Counted from the first letter of the stretch, positions 9,801 to 17,600 are shown. The stretch: DNA of 36,936 nt from an uncultured Bacteroides sp. (GCA_949288715.1 CASELH010000023.1:1-36936), one strand, 5' to 3'. The notes: generated by a model from the sequence alone, not told the origin. Translations and numbers: made by a program.

Positions 9801-10247
9801 AGCGACCTCGAACTGCTGCTGCCTGCCACCTACGTCACCGGCAGCAGCGAGCGTATGCTGCTTTACCGCGAGCTGGACGGGCTGACGTTGGATAAGGACG
9901 TGGATGCCTTCCGCGCCCGGTTGGAAGACCGCTTCGGTCCCGTTCCGCGCGAGACGGAGGAGTTGCTCCGCATCGTCCCCCTGCGGCGCATGGCTGCCCG
10001 CTTGGGGGTGGAGAAGGTGTTCCTGAAAGGCGGACGCATGACGCTGTTTTTCGTCAGCAACCCCGACAGCCCCTATTACCAGAGCCAGGCCTTTGGCAAG
10101 GTTATAGCCTACATGATGAAGTACACCCGCCGTTGCGACCTCCGCGAACAGAATGGCAAGCGCTCCATGCTGGTGAAAGATGTGACTTCGGTGGAAGAAG
10201 CCGTCAGCGTGCTGCAAGAGGTGATGGGAATGCAGGCGGAAGAATGA
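6858..10247 (+). CDS. mfd: transcription-repair coupling factor Mfd
   Basis: Superfamily-2 DNA translocase that pushes stalled RNA polymerase off DNA and recruits UvrA. About 1129 residues, a normal length. Order seen: UvrB-like N-terminal module (YEPGQYAVRGSIIDVFSFSSEYPYR is the UvrB-homology signature); RNA-polymerase interaction domain around DYVVHTDHGVGRFAGL; helicase domain 1 with Walker A GDVGFGKTE (about 592-600), Walker B DEEQKFGV (about 693), TATPIPRTLQFSLMG; helicase domain 2 with TTIIESGIDIPNANTIIIN and QMRGRVGRS; and a C-terminal TRCF domain ending near the stop. ATG 6858 and the adjacent ATG 6861 are both possible starts. xpt follows 41 bp later on the same strand. Confidence 0.97.
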   Translation: MMTLADLQQLYAAHPNVEAVVRVLGDASVHRLYCGGLCASAPSMVSSVLVQRAKCPFVFILGDLEEAGYFYHDLVQVLGDEQVMFFPSSFRRAIKYGQKDAANEILRTEVLGRLQKDASGWCVVTYPDALAEKVVSRRELDDNTLKLHKGERVDMKFVTDMLRTYGFEYVDYVYEPGQYAVRGSIIDVFSFSSEYPYRIDFFGDEVESIRTFEVESQLSKEPKSDVIIVPDLSRDLERSGSGGMVSFLDFLPQDAVLVMSDFLWLRERIQQVNDEALTPQAIAAREAEESGAISLDGKLIDGGEFTTRALDFRRMEFGHKPTGTPDATIMFDTSVQPIFHKNFDLVAESFQSYIEKGYTIYICSDSSKQTDRIRAIFEDRGDRLTFTAVERTVHEGFADNTLRMCIFTDHQLFDRFHKYNLKSDKARSGKVAQSLKELNQFTPGDYVVHTDHGVGRFAGLVRIPNGNTTQEVMKLVYQNDDVVFVSIHSLHKVSKYKGKDGEPPRLNKLGTGAWEKLKDRTKKKIKDIARDLIKLYSQRREEKGFQYSPDSFLQRELEASFLYEDTPDQSKATAEVKADMESARPMDRLVCGDVGFGKTEVAIRAAFKAVCDNKQVAVLVPTTVLAYQHFQTFKERLKDLPCRVEYLSRARTAAQAKAIIKGLAAGDVNILIGTHRILGKDVKFKDLGLLIIDEEQKFGVSVKEKLRQLKVNVDTLTMTATPIPRTLQFSLMGARDLSVIQTPPPNRYPIQTEVHTFNEEIITDAINFEMSRNGQVFFVNNRISNLPELKALIERNIPDCRVCIGHGQMEPAELEKIILDFVNYDYDVLLATTIIESGIDIPNANTIIINDAQNFGLSDLHQMRGRVGRSNKKAFCYLLAPPLSSLTPEAKRRLQAIENFSDLGSGIHIAMQDLDIRGAGNLLGAEQSGFIADLGYETYQKILSEAVHELKTDEFSDLYADELKGDGTISGEQFVDECQVESDLELLLPATYVTGSSERMLLYRELDGLTLDKDVDAFRARLEDRFGPVPRETEELLRIVPLRRMAARLGVEKVFLKGGRMTLFFVSNPDSPYYQSQAFGKVIAYMMKYTRRCDLREQNGKRSMLVKDVTSVEEAVSVLQEVMGMQAEE

Positions 10248-10288
10248 GGGAACATGTGAATAGAGAGTCATCATAAAATAACGATATA

Positions 10289-10854
10289 ATGAAAGCACTG
10301 AAAGAAAGAATTTTGCGCGATGGCCGTTGCTTTCCCGGCGGCATTCTGAAAGTAGACAACTTCATAAACCATCAGATGGACCCAATCCTGATGAAATCCA
10401 TCGGGGTGGAGCTGGTAAGGCGGTTTGCATCGACCGATATCAACAGGTCATTACGGTGGAGGCGAGCGGCATTGCGCCTGCCATCATGGTAGGTTACTTG
10501 CTGGAGTTGCCCGTGGTCTTTGCCAAGAAAAAGAAACCCAGCACGATGGAGAATATGCTGGTGACATCGGTCTACTCCTTCACCAAACAGAGGAATTATG
10601 ATATTTGCGTCAGCCGCGACTTCCTTTGCCCGGGCGACAAAGTGCTGTTTGTCGATGATTTCCTGGCCAACGGCAATGCCGCCAAGGGCATTATCGACCT
10701 GGTGAACCAGGCCGGCGCAGAACTGGTGGGCATGGGCTTTATTATAGAGAAGGCCTTCCAGCACGGGGGCGACGAACTGCGTGCGCAGGGCATCCATGTG
10801 GAGTCTCTTGCCATCATCGAGAGTTTGGACAATTGTGAAATCAAGATACGTTGA
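10289..10854 (+). pseudogene. xpt: xanthine phosphoribosyltransferase with a -1 frameshift
   Basis: The start [32 protein letters not shown] lies in one frame and the rest, [35 protein letters not shown] through SVYSFTKQ, the PRPP-binding [16 protein letters not shown] and the end [11 protein letters not shown], in another. Together they cover a full-length type-I Xpt of about 189 residues, the enzyme that converts xanthine and PRPP to XMP. The frames meet at 10442-10447 (aac agg tc). Restoring one C there gives [11 protein letters not shown], which fits the family. There is no slippery heptamer, so a one-base deletion or a sequence error is more likely than programmed shifting. The gene sits 7 bp before a nucleobase permease and probably forms an operon with it. 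If the deletion is real the enzyme is lost. Confidence 0.88.
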
Positions 10855-10861
10855 CGCCCGC

Positions 10862-12196
10862 ATGGAAGACACCCGACAACCTTCTGCCTCCGGCAATGGC
10901 CTGATATATGGCTTGAACGACCGTCCTCCCTTCAAAGAAGCATTTTTTGCGGCCTTGCAGCACCTGTTGGCCATCTTCGTGGCTATTATTACCCCACCGC
11001 TCATCATTGCCGGGGCACTGAAGCTGGATGCCGAGACTACGGGCTACCTGGTGTCGATGGCGCTCTTTGCTTCGGGCATCTCCACCTTCGTGCAATGCCG
11101 GCGTTTCGGCTGCATCGGCACGGGGCTGCTTTGCATTCAGGGCACCAGCTTCTCGTTCATCGGTCCCATCATTGCGGCGGGCATGGCAGGCGGATTGCCG
11201 TTGATATTCGGCTCGTGCATGGCGGCTTCGTGTGTGGAGATGGTCATCAGTCGCGTGCTGAAGTACACCCGGCGCATCATCACCCCGCTCATTTCGGGCA
11301 TTGTGGTGACGCTTATCGGCATGAGCCTCATTAAGGTGGGCATCACGGCCTGCGGAGGCGGGGCGGTGGCCCAGGCCGAGGGCACGTTTGGCAGCTTGCG
11401 GTATGTGGGGCTGGCCGCGCTGGTGCTGGTGCTCATTATCTTCTTCAATCGGAGTGGCAACCGCTACCTACGCATGAGTTCCATTGTCATCGGGCTGCTC
11501 ATCGGCTACGTGGCGGCATGGGCGATGGGGATGGTAGACTTTTCGTCCATAGAGAGCTATGGGGGATTCAACCTGCCCCTGCCTTTCCGCTATGGGCTGG
11601 ACATCAGCCTGTCGTCGTTCATCGCCCTGGGACTGATCTTCCTGATTACGGCTATCGAGGCTTACGGCGACATTACGGCCAACTCGCTCATCTCGGGCGA
11701 GCCGGTAGAGGGAGAGAAGTTTATCCGGCGCGCATCGGGAGGCATCCTGGCCGACGGATTCAACTCCATGCTGGCCGGCATGTTCAACTCGTTTCCCAAT
11801 TCCATCTTCGCGCAAAACAACGGCATGATTCAGCTCACGGGTGTGGCCAGCCGCTATGTGGGCTACTACATTGCTGCCTTTCTGGTGGTGCTGGGACTGT
11901 TCCCTGCTGTGGGGCTTGTCTTTTCGCTGATGCCCGAACCGGTGCTTGGTGGGGCTACGTTGCTGATGTTCGGCACGGTGGCAGCGGCAGGCATCCGCAT
12001 CATCGCCGCGCAGCCCATCGGGCGGAAGGCCACGTTGGTCATGGCGGTGAGCTTCTCATTGGGCTTGAGCGTGGAGCTGGTGCCGGACATCCTCAACCAG
12101 TTGCCGGAGACGTTGCGGGGCATCTTCTCCTCCGGCATCACCACGGGCGGGCTGGCGGCCATCGTGTCCAATGTGCTGATACGGATCAAGGAGTAA
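10862..12196 (+). CDS. NCS2 family xanthine/uracil/urate permease
   Basis: Inner-membrane nucleobase:cation symporter of the NCS2 (UraA/PbuX/UacT) family, 444 residues with about fourteen hydrophobic spans. Signatures seen: PPFKEAFFAALQHLLAIF near the N-terminus, GTGLLCIQGTSFSFI in the TM3 region, LITAIEAYGDITANS with the substrate-binding Glu, and IFAQNNGMIQLTGVASRYVG with the NCS2 QNNG motif. The open frame reaches back into xpt to 10781, but the ATG at 10862, 7 bp after the xpt stop, gives the normal N-terminus. Coupling to xpt points to xanthine, with urate or guanine as alternatives. Tandem palindromes follow the stop codon. Confidence 0.9.
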   Translation: MEDTRQPSASGNGLIYGLNDRPPFKEAFFAALQHLLAIFVAIITPPLIIAGALKLDAETTGYLVSMALFASGISTFVQCRRFGCIGTGLLCIQGTSFSFIGPIIAAGMAGGLPLIFGSCMAASCVEMVISRVLKYTRRIITPLISGIVVTLIGMSLIKVGITACGGGAVAQAEGTFGSLRYVGLAALVLVLIIFFNRSGNRYLRMSSIVIGLLIGYVAAWAMGMVDFSSIESYGGFNLPLPFRYGLDISLSSFIALGLIFLITAIEAYGDITANSLISGEPVEGEKFIRRASGGILADGFNSMLAGMFNSFPNSIFAQNNGMIQLTGVASRYVGYYIAAFLVVLGLFPAVGLVFSLMPEPVLGGATLLMFGTVAAAGIRIIAAQPIGRKATLVMAVSFSLGLSVELVPDILNQLPETLRGIFSSGITTGGLAAIVSNVLIRIKE

Positions 12197-12213
12197 TCAG
12201 GTGTTTTGCTCGA

Positions 12214-12301
12214 TTTGCTTTCTTTAGTGAGCAAATTCCATGTATTTTTGCTTTCTGCTCTAAACAAATTCGGGCAGTTTTTGCTTTCTTTAGTGAGCAA
12301 A
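12214..12301. repeat. three palindromic 22-bp elements at a 33-bp period
   Basis: Copies lie at 12214-12235, 12247-12268 and 12280-12301, exactly 33 bp from start to start. Copies 1 and 3 are identical and have the form TTTGCT-N10-AGCAAA, a dyad with further CT/AG symmetry inside. Copy 2 is degenerate (TTTGCTTTCT...AACAAA). Copy 3 supplies the TTTG of the possible -33 box and ends 4 nt before the -7 box of the ATPase gene. The layout looks like phased operator sites, three helical turns apart, and binding at copy 3 would block the promoter. As RNA each copy could also form a small stem. Confidence 0.85.
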
Positions 12302-12313
12302 TGACTATCTTTG
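12280..12313 (+). promoter_or_regulatory. Bacteroides promoter of the ATPase gene
   Basis: TTTG at 12280-12283 and TATCTTTG at 12306-12313 match the -33 and -7 consensus, with a 22-bp spacer that is one base longer than usual. The predicted start of transcription is near 12320, about 20 nt before the ATG at 12341. The -33 box lies inside the third palindrome. Confidence 0.65.
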
Positions 12314-12340
12314 TTCCCACGAACGTAAAAATATGAGGGT

Positions 12341-13540
12341 ATGGAGACCATGTTTTTGAAGCAAGAAAGGCTGTTGGCACAGACCAGTACTCGGATAGTG
12401 CGGGAATTGATGAACCAAATACATTGGAATAACCGTTTGATAGCTATCCGGGGGTCTCGCGGGGTAGGGAAAACGACGCTGATGCTACAGTACATTAAGC
12501 TGAATTATCCTGCCGGAAGCCGTGAAGTGTTGTATTGTTCTTTGGATAGCATTTATTTCAGCAATCACAATCTATTGGAACTGGTAGAAACGTTTTATCT
12601 GCAAGGAGGAAAGCATCTGTTTTTGGACGAAGTGCATAAATACCCTACTTGGAGCAAAGAGTTGAAAGAAGTGTATGACTTGTATCCGATGCTGAGAGTC
12701 GTGTTCAGCGGTTCCTCTTTGCTGAATATTTTGAATGCCGATGCCGACCTTTCCCGACGTTGCATCCCTTATAATATGTATGGCTTGTCATTTCGTGAGT
12801 TCTTGATGTTTTATAAGGGCATCGATGTGCCTGTTTGCTCCTTGCCGGAAGTCTTGCAGAATGCTCCGGCCATTTGTGGTGAAGTCAATAACAAGTGCCG
12901 CCCCATTCAGATGTTTGGTGAATATTTGCGCGAGGGTTATTATCCGTTTTTCACAGGCAATCGTGAAGACTACTACATCAGTATTGAGAATGTGGTCAAC
13001 CTTATCTTGGAGCAAGAGATGCCTTTGCTTTGTGGCGTAGACCCCGCATACGTCAGGCGTTTGAAGGCCATGTTGGGTATCTTGTCGGCATCGGTGCCCT
13101 ACGAAGTAGACATTACTAAGCTGGCCGGTATGATAGGGTTGACTCGCAATTCCGTTATCACTTATCTGCAGAACTTGGGTCGTGCAGAGTTGCTGAACCT
13201 TTTGTATTCGGACATCCTTTCGGTCAAGAAGATGCAGAAGCCGGACAAGATATACCTGCAAAACACCAACTTGCTGTATGCCATATCTACTACACAAGTG
13301 CAAATCGGCACCGTGCGGGAAACGTTTGTGGTGAGCCAACTCATGGTGAATCATGTAGTGGAATACGGGAAAAAGCAAGGTGACTTTGTCGTAGACCATA
13401 CTTATACCTTTGAGGTAGGAGGAGGCGATAAGGGCTTCAGGCAGATAGCCGGTGTGCCAAACTCCTATGTGCTGGCCGACAATGTGGAGTATGCTACGGG
13501 CAATAAGCTGCCGCTGTGGTTGGTGGGGTTGTGCTACTGA
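12341..13540 (+). CDS. AAA_14 ATPase with DUF4143-like C-terminal region
   Basis: Predicted P-loop ATPase of the COG1373/AAA_14 type, 399 residues, of unknown role. Seen: Walker A GSRGVGKTT (about 38-46), Walker B HLFLDEVHKYP (about 92-102), sensor-like RVVFSGSSLLNI, and the YNMYGLSFREFLMF motif typical of the family. A winged-helix-like segment follows (DITKLAGMIGLTRNSVITYLQNLGRAELL, about 254-282). The C-terminus resembles the PD-(D/E)XK-like core of DUF4143 (GDFVVD...TFEVGGGDKGFRQI), but the usual Lys after Glu-x is Gly, so nuclease activity is doubtful. The gene is alone, with its own promoter overlapped by phased palindromes and a terminator after it. The internal HTH makes self-regulation plausible. 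Proposed roles for the family include DNA handling and toxin-like modules, none shown here. Confidence 0.85.
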   Translation: METMFLKQERLLAQTSTRIVRELMNQIHWNNRLIAIRGSRGVGKTTLMLQYIKLNYPAGSREVLYCSLDSIYFSNHNLLELVETFYLQGGKHLFLDEVHKYPTWSKELKEVYDLYPMLRVVFSGSSLLNILNADADLSRRCIPYNMYGLSFREFLMFYKGIDVPVCSLPEVLQNAPAICGEVNNKCRPIQMFGEYLREGYYPFFTGNREDYYISIENVVNLILEQEMPLLCGVDPAYVRRLKAMLGILSASVPYEVDITKLAGMIGLTRNSVITYLQNLGRAELLNLLYSDILSVKKMQKPDKIYLQNTNLLYAISTTQVQIGTVRETFVVSQLMVNHVVEYGKKQGDFVVDHTYTFEVGGGDKGFRQIAGVPNSYVLADNVEYATGNKLPLWLVGLCY

Positions 13541-13571
13541 GGAAAGATAAAAATTGGTATATTGGTATAAA

Positions 13572-13620
13572 AGAGCAGATGCTCCAAAATTAGCTAAACT
13601 TTGGAACATCTGCTTTCTCT
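13572..13620. terminator. bidirectional terminator between ATPase and carboxylesterase
   Basis: Arms 13574-13588 (AGCAGATGCTCCAAA) and 13600-13614 (TTTGGAACATCTGCT) pair at 14 of 15 positions with an 11-nt loop, followed by TTCTCTTT. It lies between two converging genes and can serve both. Confidence 0.8.
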
Positions 13621-13632
13621 TTGTTCTGATGC

Positions 13633-15021
13633 TTACTTGATATCCAATGTCTGGATATGCGGATTCGCTTTTGTGCATGGTTCCCATTGTGGCAAGCCTT
13701 CTCCATTGGGATTACCGGTTTTGGCAAAGTTCGTCCAATAACTTACCATGCGTTCACTCAATTCATAATCGGCCTTCTCCATCGGTCGCCAGCATTTGCC
13801 CAGCGTGCCGAACGTGTACCACAGTTCCGAAGAATGGAAGGCTCCTTTCATGTCTCCGAATGCGCCTTGGGATGAAGGCATGTCTTCTCCTGGCAGGTCG
13901 CGGCTGAAACAATATACGTAAGCCGGTTTTCGGCCTTGCTGCTCCAGTAAGAGACTCCAGTCTGTGGCAGCCTTCTTCATCACCTCGGGCATCATGTCTT
14001 CAGAGGTGTAGCCTATCAAGTAGGGGATGTCCAGCTCTTGCCCGTTGCGGGCTGTCTCGTCTAAAGGGGCAGTCAACAACTCACCGTCCACACACGGGCT
14101 GTATGGCAGCCCGAAACTCTTTTGCTGCTGCATATATTTCATTAATACCTCTTGAAACTTTTCAGCCGGATAGGCGCGCATCTCTTCCAAAGTGGAAATT
14201 CCAGCAGCTTTCCACATATCGGAGCCTTGTTTTTCGGCTTCTTTCAGAGACTTGGCGGAGATGATACCGCCCAGTCCTCCGCCACTTTGTATGATAGCTC
14301 GTTGGATAAGCCCTTTGGTAAGTGGGGATGATATCAAAGCTTGTACGCTTCCCGCGCCGGCACTTTGTCCCATGACTGTGATGTTATCCGGATTTCCACC
14401 AAAGGCGGAAATATTTCTTTTTACCCATTTTAATGCAGCCAGTTGGTCAAACAGTCCATAGTTGCCGGAACCTTTGCCATCGTTTTCGGCAGTCAGTAGT
14501 GGGTGTGCCAAGAAGCCGCACATGCCCAACCGGTAGTTGATGGTGACCAAAATGACCCCCTTCTTCGCATAAGCGTCTCCGCCGAACTCTATTTCATGGC
14601 CATAGCCTCCCATATAGGCTCCGCCATGAATCCAAAAGATAACAGGCAGCTTGGCCTCGGGCTTTCCTGCGGCGGGTGTCCAAACGTTCAGGTACAGGCA
14701 GTCTTCGCTGCGTTTAGGGTCTCCGCCTTGGTAGAATTCCTTCCAATAGAAACTGCCCGGTGTCAGGTCGCCTTGCAGGGAGGCTGCGCCGAATGTATCG
14801 CATTGGCGTATGCCCTTCCATGGTTTTACGGGTTGCGGTTGTTTCCAGCGTAAATCACCTATGGGGGGGGCGGCATAAGGTATTCCTTTGTAGATGCAAA
14901 CATTGGGAGTTTCAGAGGGGACGCCTGAGACCTCCCCTCCCTCCACGGTCAGCACCGGAGCCTGCGCGCTTAGAGCTAAGCACGACAGGACTCCTGCGCA
15001 AAGTGCAAATAATCTTTTCAT
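13633..15021 (-). CDS. secreted type-B carboxylesterase
   Basis: Alpha/beta-hydrolase of the carboxylesterase type B (pNB esterase) family, 462 residues, with a signal peptide (residues 1-20, cut near ALSAQA). Seen: the entry motif IYKGIPYAAPPIGDLRWKQPQP, EDCLYLNVWTP, oxyanion loop IHGGAYMGGY, catalytic Ser220 in GQSAGAGS, a likely acidic residue Glu341 in YTSEDMM, and catalytic His396 in GAFHSSELW. It is the last gene of a leftward SusCD operon, 23 bp after the lipoprotein gene, so it probably removes ester groups (acetyl, aromatic or other) from the imported ligand in the periplasm or at the surface. It is the only hydrolase in the locus. The substrate is not known. Confidence 0.92.
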   Translation of the reverse strand: MKRLFALCAGVLSCLALSAQAPVLTVEGGEVSGVPSETPNVCIYKGIPYAAPPIGDLRWKQPQPVKPWKGIRQCDTFGAASLQGDLTPGSFYWKEFYQGGDPKRSEDCLYLNVWTPAAGKPEAKLPVIFWIHGGAYMGGYGHEIEFGGDAYAKKGVILVTINYRLGMCGFLAHPLLTAENDGKGSGNYGLFDQLAALKWVKRNISAFGGNPDNITVMGQSAGAGSVQALISSPLTKGLIQRAIIQSGGGLGGIISAKSLKEAEKQGSDMWKAAGISTLEEMRAYPAEKFQEVLMKYMQQQKSFGLPYSPCVDGELLTAPLDETARNGQELDIPYLIGYTSEDMMPEVMKKAATDWSLLLEQQGRKPAYVYCFSRDLPGEDMPSSQGAFGDMKGAFHSSELWYTFGTLGKCWRPMEKADYELSERMVSYWTNFAKTGNPNGEGLPQWEPCTKANPHIQTLDIK

Positions 15022-15044
15022 TGTCTAATCAGATATTTAAGTAT

Positions 15045-15983
15045 TTATAAGCCACTGATTTCTCCAGAAAATACGGTGTTGATTCGATCGTTTTGTAACG
15101 TTATGGTATAGATACTTCCCGATTTCTCAACAACAATATCCCCTTGGTTCACGTGTATTGCCGAAGTCGCCCCATCGGTTACAGTCCACCAGCATGTTCC
15201 CCAATTTGTAAAAGGAATACCCATACCAAAGATGTCTCCCGGGTCGTAGCCTTTCACGTAGTTGCCTGCGGCCACGCTGCCATTATCGGCCGGGGTGTAA
15301 GTGCCGGGTGCCAGTGTGCCGTCTTCGCTGTAGAAGTCTACTACCAGGTAGTTTCCTGTACCTTGGTAGGTGGTGCCAAAGGCTCCCGGGGTTGCCGTTA
15401 CACCATCGGTTCCCAGCTGCAAGGTTATGGTATTGGTGCCGTTGGGCACGTTGTTGGTAACGCCAAGCACCTTTGTCAGGGTGGTGAGCGGCAGTTCCGG
15501 TTTTTCATAAACTGCGGTGAATGCCGATTGTACCCGTATGACTAATTCGTTTTCCAATGTCAATGCACCAGATAGCGTATAGTTATCTTCCTGTTTCTCC
15601 ACATTGAGCGAGCCGCTTACTATGGCTGCTTGGTTGGCACTGCCATCTGCTGCGGTGAAGTAAGAGTGTGCAAAGGTTCCTGTTCCTCCATATTCGTCTG
15701 CATTGGGTTCAGTTCCTTTCACATAGAGGGTATAAGTCTGCCCCGGCAGGTAATACACATCTCCTACCATTTCCAGGTAAAGGGTGTTATTATCGTCGGT
15801 CAGTGTCAAGGCAAACAGGTATCGGCTGTTTGTCAGCGTCGATACGCTTTGGCTTTCCAATTTGTCCAAAGTATATTCCACCGGAACGGGGTATTTGCCG
15901 GTCAACGGGTCGATGGCATCCACGGTACAGCCGCAGAACAGCGTTATCAATAGTAACGGTATGTATTTGCAAATGTTCTTCAT
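15045..15983 (-). CDS. SusCD-linked surface lipoprotein with duplicated module
   Basis: 312-residue lipoprotein; the lipobox LFCGC gives a lipidated Cys19. I do not recognise a named family. It seems to contain two related beta-rich modules: residues about 55-150 (LPGQTYT...GTGTFAHSYFTAADG...GSLNVEKQEDNYTLSGAL) and about 180-312 (APGTYTPADNGS...GTCWWTVTDG...GDIVVEKSGSIYTITLQ). Both follow the pattern GT-aromatic, DG, G-x-hydrophobic-VEK, YT. Its position right after susD (43 bp) is where SusE/SusF-type or SGBP-type surface binding proteins are encoded, so a ligand-binding role at the cell surface is a reasonable inference. There is no catalytic motif. Confidence 0.75.
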   Translation of the reverse strand: MKNICKYIPLLLITLFCGCTVDAIDPLTGKYPVPVEYTLDKLESQSVSTLTNSRYLFALTLTDDNNTLYLEMVGDVYYLPGQTYTLYVKGTEPNADEYGGTGTFAHSYFTAADGSANQAAIVSGSLNVEKQEDNYTLSGALTLENELVIRVQSAFTAVYEKPELPLTTLTKVLGVTNNVPNGTNTITLQLGTDGVTATPGAFGTTYQGTGNYLVVDFYSEDGTLAPGTYTPADNGSVAAGNYVKGYDPGDIFGMGIPFTNWGTCWWTVTDGATSAIHVNQGDIVVEKSGSIYTITLQNDRINTVFSGEISGL

Positions 15984-16026
15984 TGTTTTATTTCCATTTA
16001 AAAGTTATATTCCTATGCGTTGTCAA

Positions 16027-17583
16027 TTACCAACCGGGGTTCTGCACGATGTTGTCGTTCAACATAACCTCTACATCGGGGAAGGGGAGCAATTCGTTCC
16101 TTCCCGTTTTGTAGCCATAGGTTTGGTTGTACACTTCCCAGCGGATTGTTCCATTGGAGGCACACCAAGGAATCCTGCTGCCTTGGTCTTTCAATAGGTC
16201 GGCTGCAATGCCCCAACGCTGCATGTCTTGGTAGCGCACGCTTTCGCCGCACAGTTCCAGGCGTTTTTCTATCATTACGTCGTCCATGGTGACGCTGGAG
16301 AGTGGAGCCAACTGGGCGCGTTCCCTGATTTCGTTCACATATTCCAAAGCCTTGGCTGCGCTGCCGCCTTTTATGTGGGCTTCGGCTGCCAGCAACAATA
16401 CTTCGGCATAGCGCATGTAGCGGTAGTTGTTGTGGGAGGCCATGAATCCTCCGGAAATCATTTCACCGTCCAGTACACGGTTTTTCCACATGAAGTAGCC
16501 TTCGTGTCCGTACATTTCTTCACCGTTTACGATTTGGTCGCCCATAGCACGGATTTGGTCGTAGGTCTTCATGGTCTGGTTCAGGCGGTAACCGTCTACC
16601 CCTTCACGTTCCACAAAGGCGTCATACAGGCTTTTCTTTGGGTTGCAATAGCCCCAGCATTGGTCGTAGACACCTATGGTGAAGTTCATCTTACCGGTGC
16701 GCCAACCCACCATGGCTGCATACATCGACATCATGGACATAACGTTGTTGGGATCGTCCAAGCGGTTGATTTCAAAGAGCGACTCGCAGTTATTTTCATG
16801 GGTGTACATCAGCATATCCTCGTAGTTGCCACGGTAAAGGTCATATTTGCCATCGTCTATCATGTCGTCCAAAGTAGTGCAGGCTTCCGGCCATTTCTCT
16901 TGGAAAACGTAGGCTTTGCCCAGCAGTGCCTTGGCGAACTGCGTGGTGATGCGATATGAAGAATCATCATCTATGCTGCTCTTTTCGTGCAAGGTGCCAG
17001 AACTGATAGCTTCTGTCAAGTCGGTTTCCACCAATTTCCACAGGGCGGCAGGATCCCCGTTGGGTTGTTTGTATTCCGAAGGATTCAAGGGTTGGGTTAC
17101 CAAAGGCGGGGTACCCCACAATGAAATCAGGTCGATGTAGGCAAAGGCGCGGAACACTTTGGCTTCGGCGCGTGCGCGTTTCTGCACTTCGGTTTCTTCC
17201 GGTACATAGGTCAAGACCACGTTGCTCAAGTAAATAAGGCTGTAATAGCCGGAAAACAACGATTGTATGTTAGAGTGTTCTGCACTGAAGGTGTATTCAT
17301 TCAGTTGCTCCATGCTGGCATTGTCGCCACGTCCGCCGCCTCCGCACCAATAGTCGTCGGAAAGCAGGTTTTTCATGAAGTTGGAGTCAAAGTAGATGTC
17401 CGCGCATTTGGAATAGACGGCGGTGATGGCTTCCTCCGCTTCCTCGTCAGTCTTATAGAAAGTGTCGAATGAGGTGGAGCCGTGTTGCGGGATGTCCAGC
17501 ATGTCGTTGCACGACGTGGCAAGGACTCCGGTGACTGCCATGGTCAGGCAGAGTAAGATATTTCTTGTTTTCATAGATTTCAT
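16027..17583 (-). CDS. SusD/RagB-like surface lipoprotein
   Basis: 518-residue lipoprotein that forms the lid of the SusC pore. It has a signal peptide with lipobox VLATSC, then NDMLDIPQHGSTSFDTFYKTDEEAEEAITAVYSKC, the usual SusD N-terminus. FRAFAYIDLISLWGTPPLV is the TPR-helix signature, and YMRYAEVLLLAAEAHIKGGSAAKALEYVNEIRERA with IEKRLELCGESVRYQDMQRWG is the C-terminal SusD block. The ATG at 17574 (residue 4) may be the true start. It follows susC by 17 bp. A run of four Gly (about residue 82) is unusual but not disruptive. Confidence 0.96.
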   Translation of the reverse strand: MKSMKTRNILLCLTMAVTGVLATSCNDMLDIPQHGSTSFDTFYKTDEEAEEAITAVYSKCADIYFDSNFMKNLLSDDYWCGGGGRGDNASMEQLNEYTFSAEHSNIQSLFSGYYSLIYLSNVVLTYVPEETEVQKRARAEAKVFRAFAYIDLISLWGTPPLVTQPLNPSEYKQPNGDPAALWKLVETDLTEAISSGTLHEKSSIDDDSSYRITTQFAKALLGKAYVFQEKWPEACTTLDDMIDDGKYDLYRGNYEDMLMYTHENNCESLFEINRLDDPNNVMSMMSMYAAMVGWRTGKMNFTIGVYDQCWGYCNPKKSLYDAFVEREGVDGYRLNQTMKTYDQIRAMGDQIVNGEEMYGHEGYFMWKNRVLDGEMISGGFMASHNNYRYMRYAEVLLLAAEAHIKGGSAAKALEYVNEIRERAQLAPLSSVTMDDVMIEKRLELCGESVRYQDMQRWGIAADLLKDQGSRIPWCASNGTIRWEVYNQTYGYKTGRNELLPFPDVEVMLNDNIVQNPGW

Positions 17584-17600
17584 GTGTATGTGTTAGCTGA

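Noticed and set aside
10248-10288. purine riboswitch before xpt
   Set aside because: Only 41 nt separate mfd and xpt, too short for the aptamer, and none of its conserved loops is visible.
10430-10450. programmed -1 frameshift in xpt
   Set aside because: There is no X XXY YYZ slippery heptamer or downstream stem at the junction, so a simple deletion or sequence error is more likely.
12214-12301. CRISPR-like array
   Set aside because: The 22-bp repeats are separated by only 11 bp, there are three units, and there is no cas gene nearby. Palindromic operator sites fit better.
11866-12495. - strand frame with an 11-residue LLTKESK-type repeat
   Set aside because: The repeat is just the 33-bp DNA array read as codons (33 = 3 x 11). 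It crosses the NCS2 end and the ATPase start on the wrong strand.
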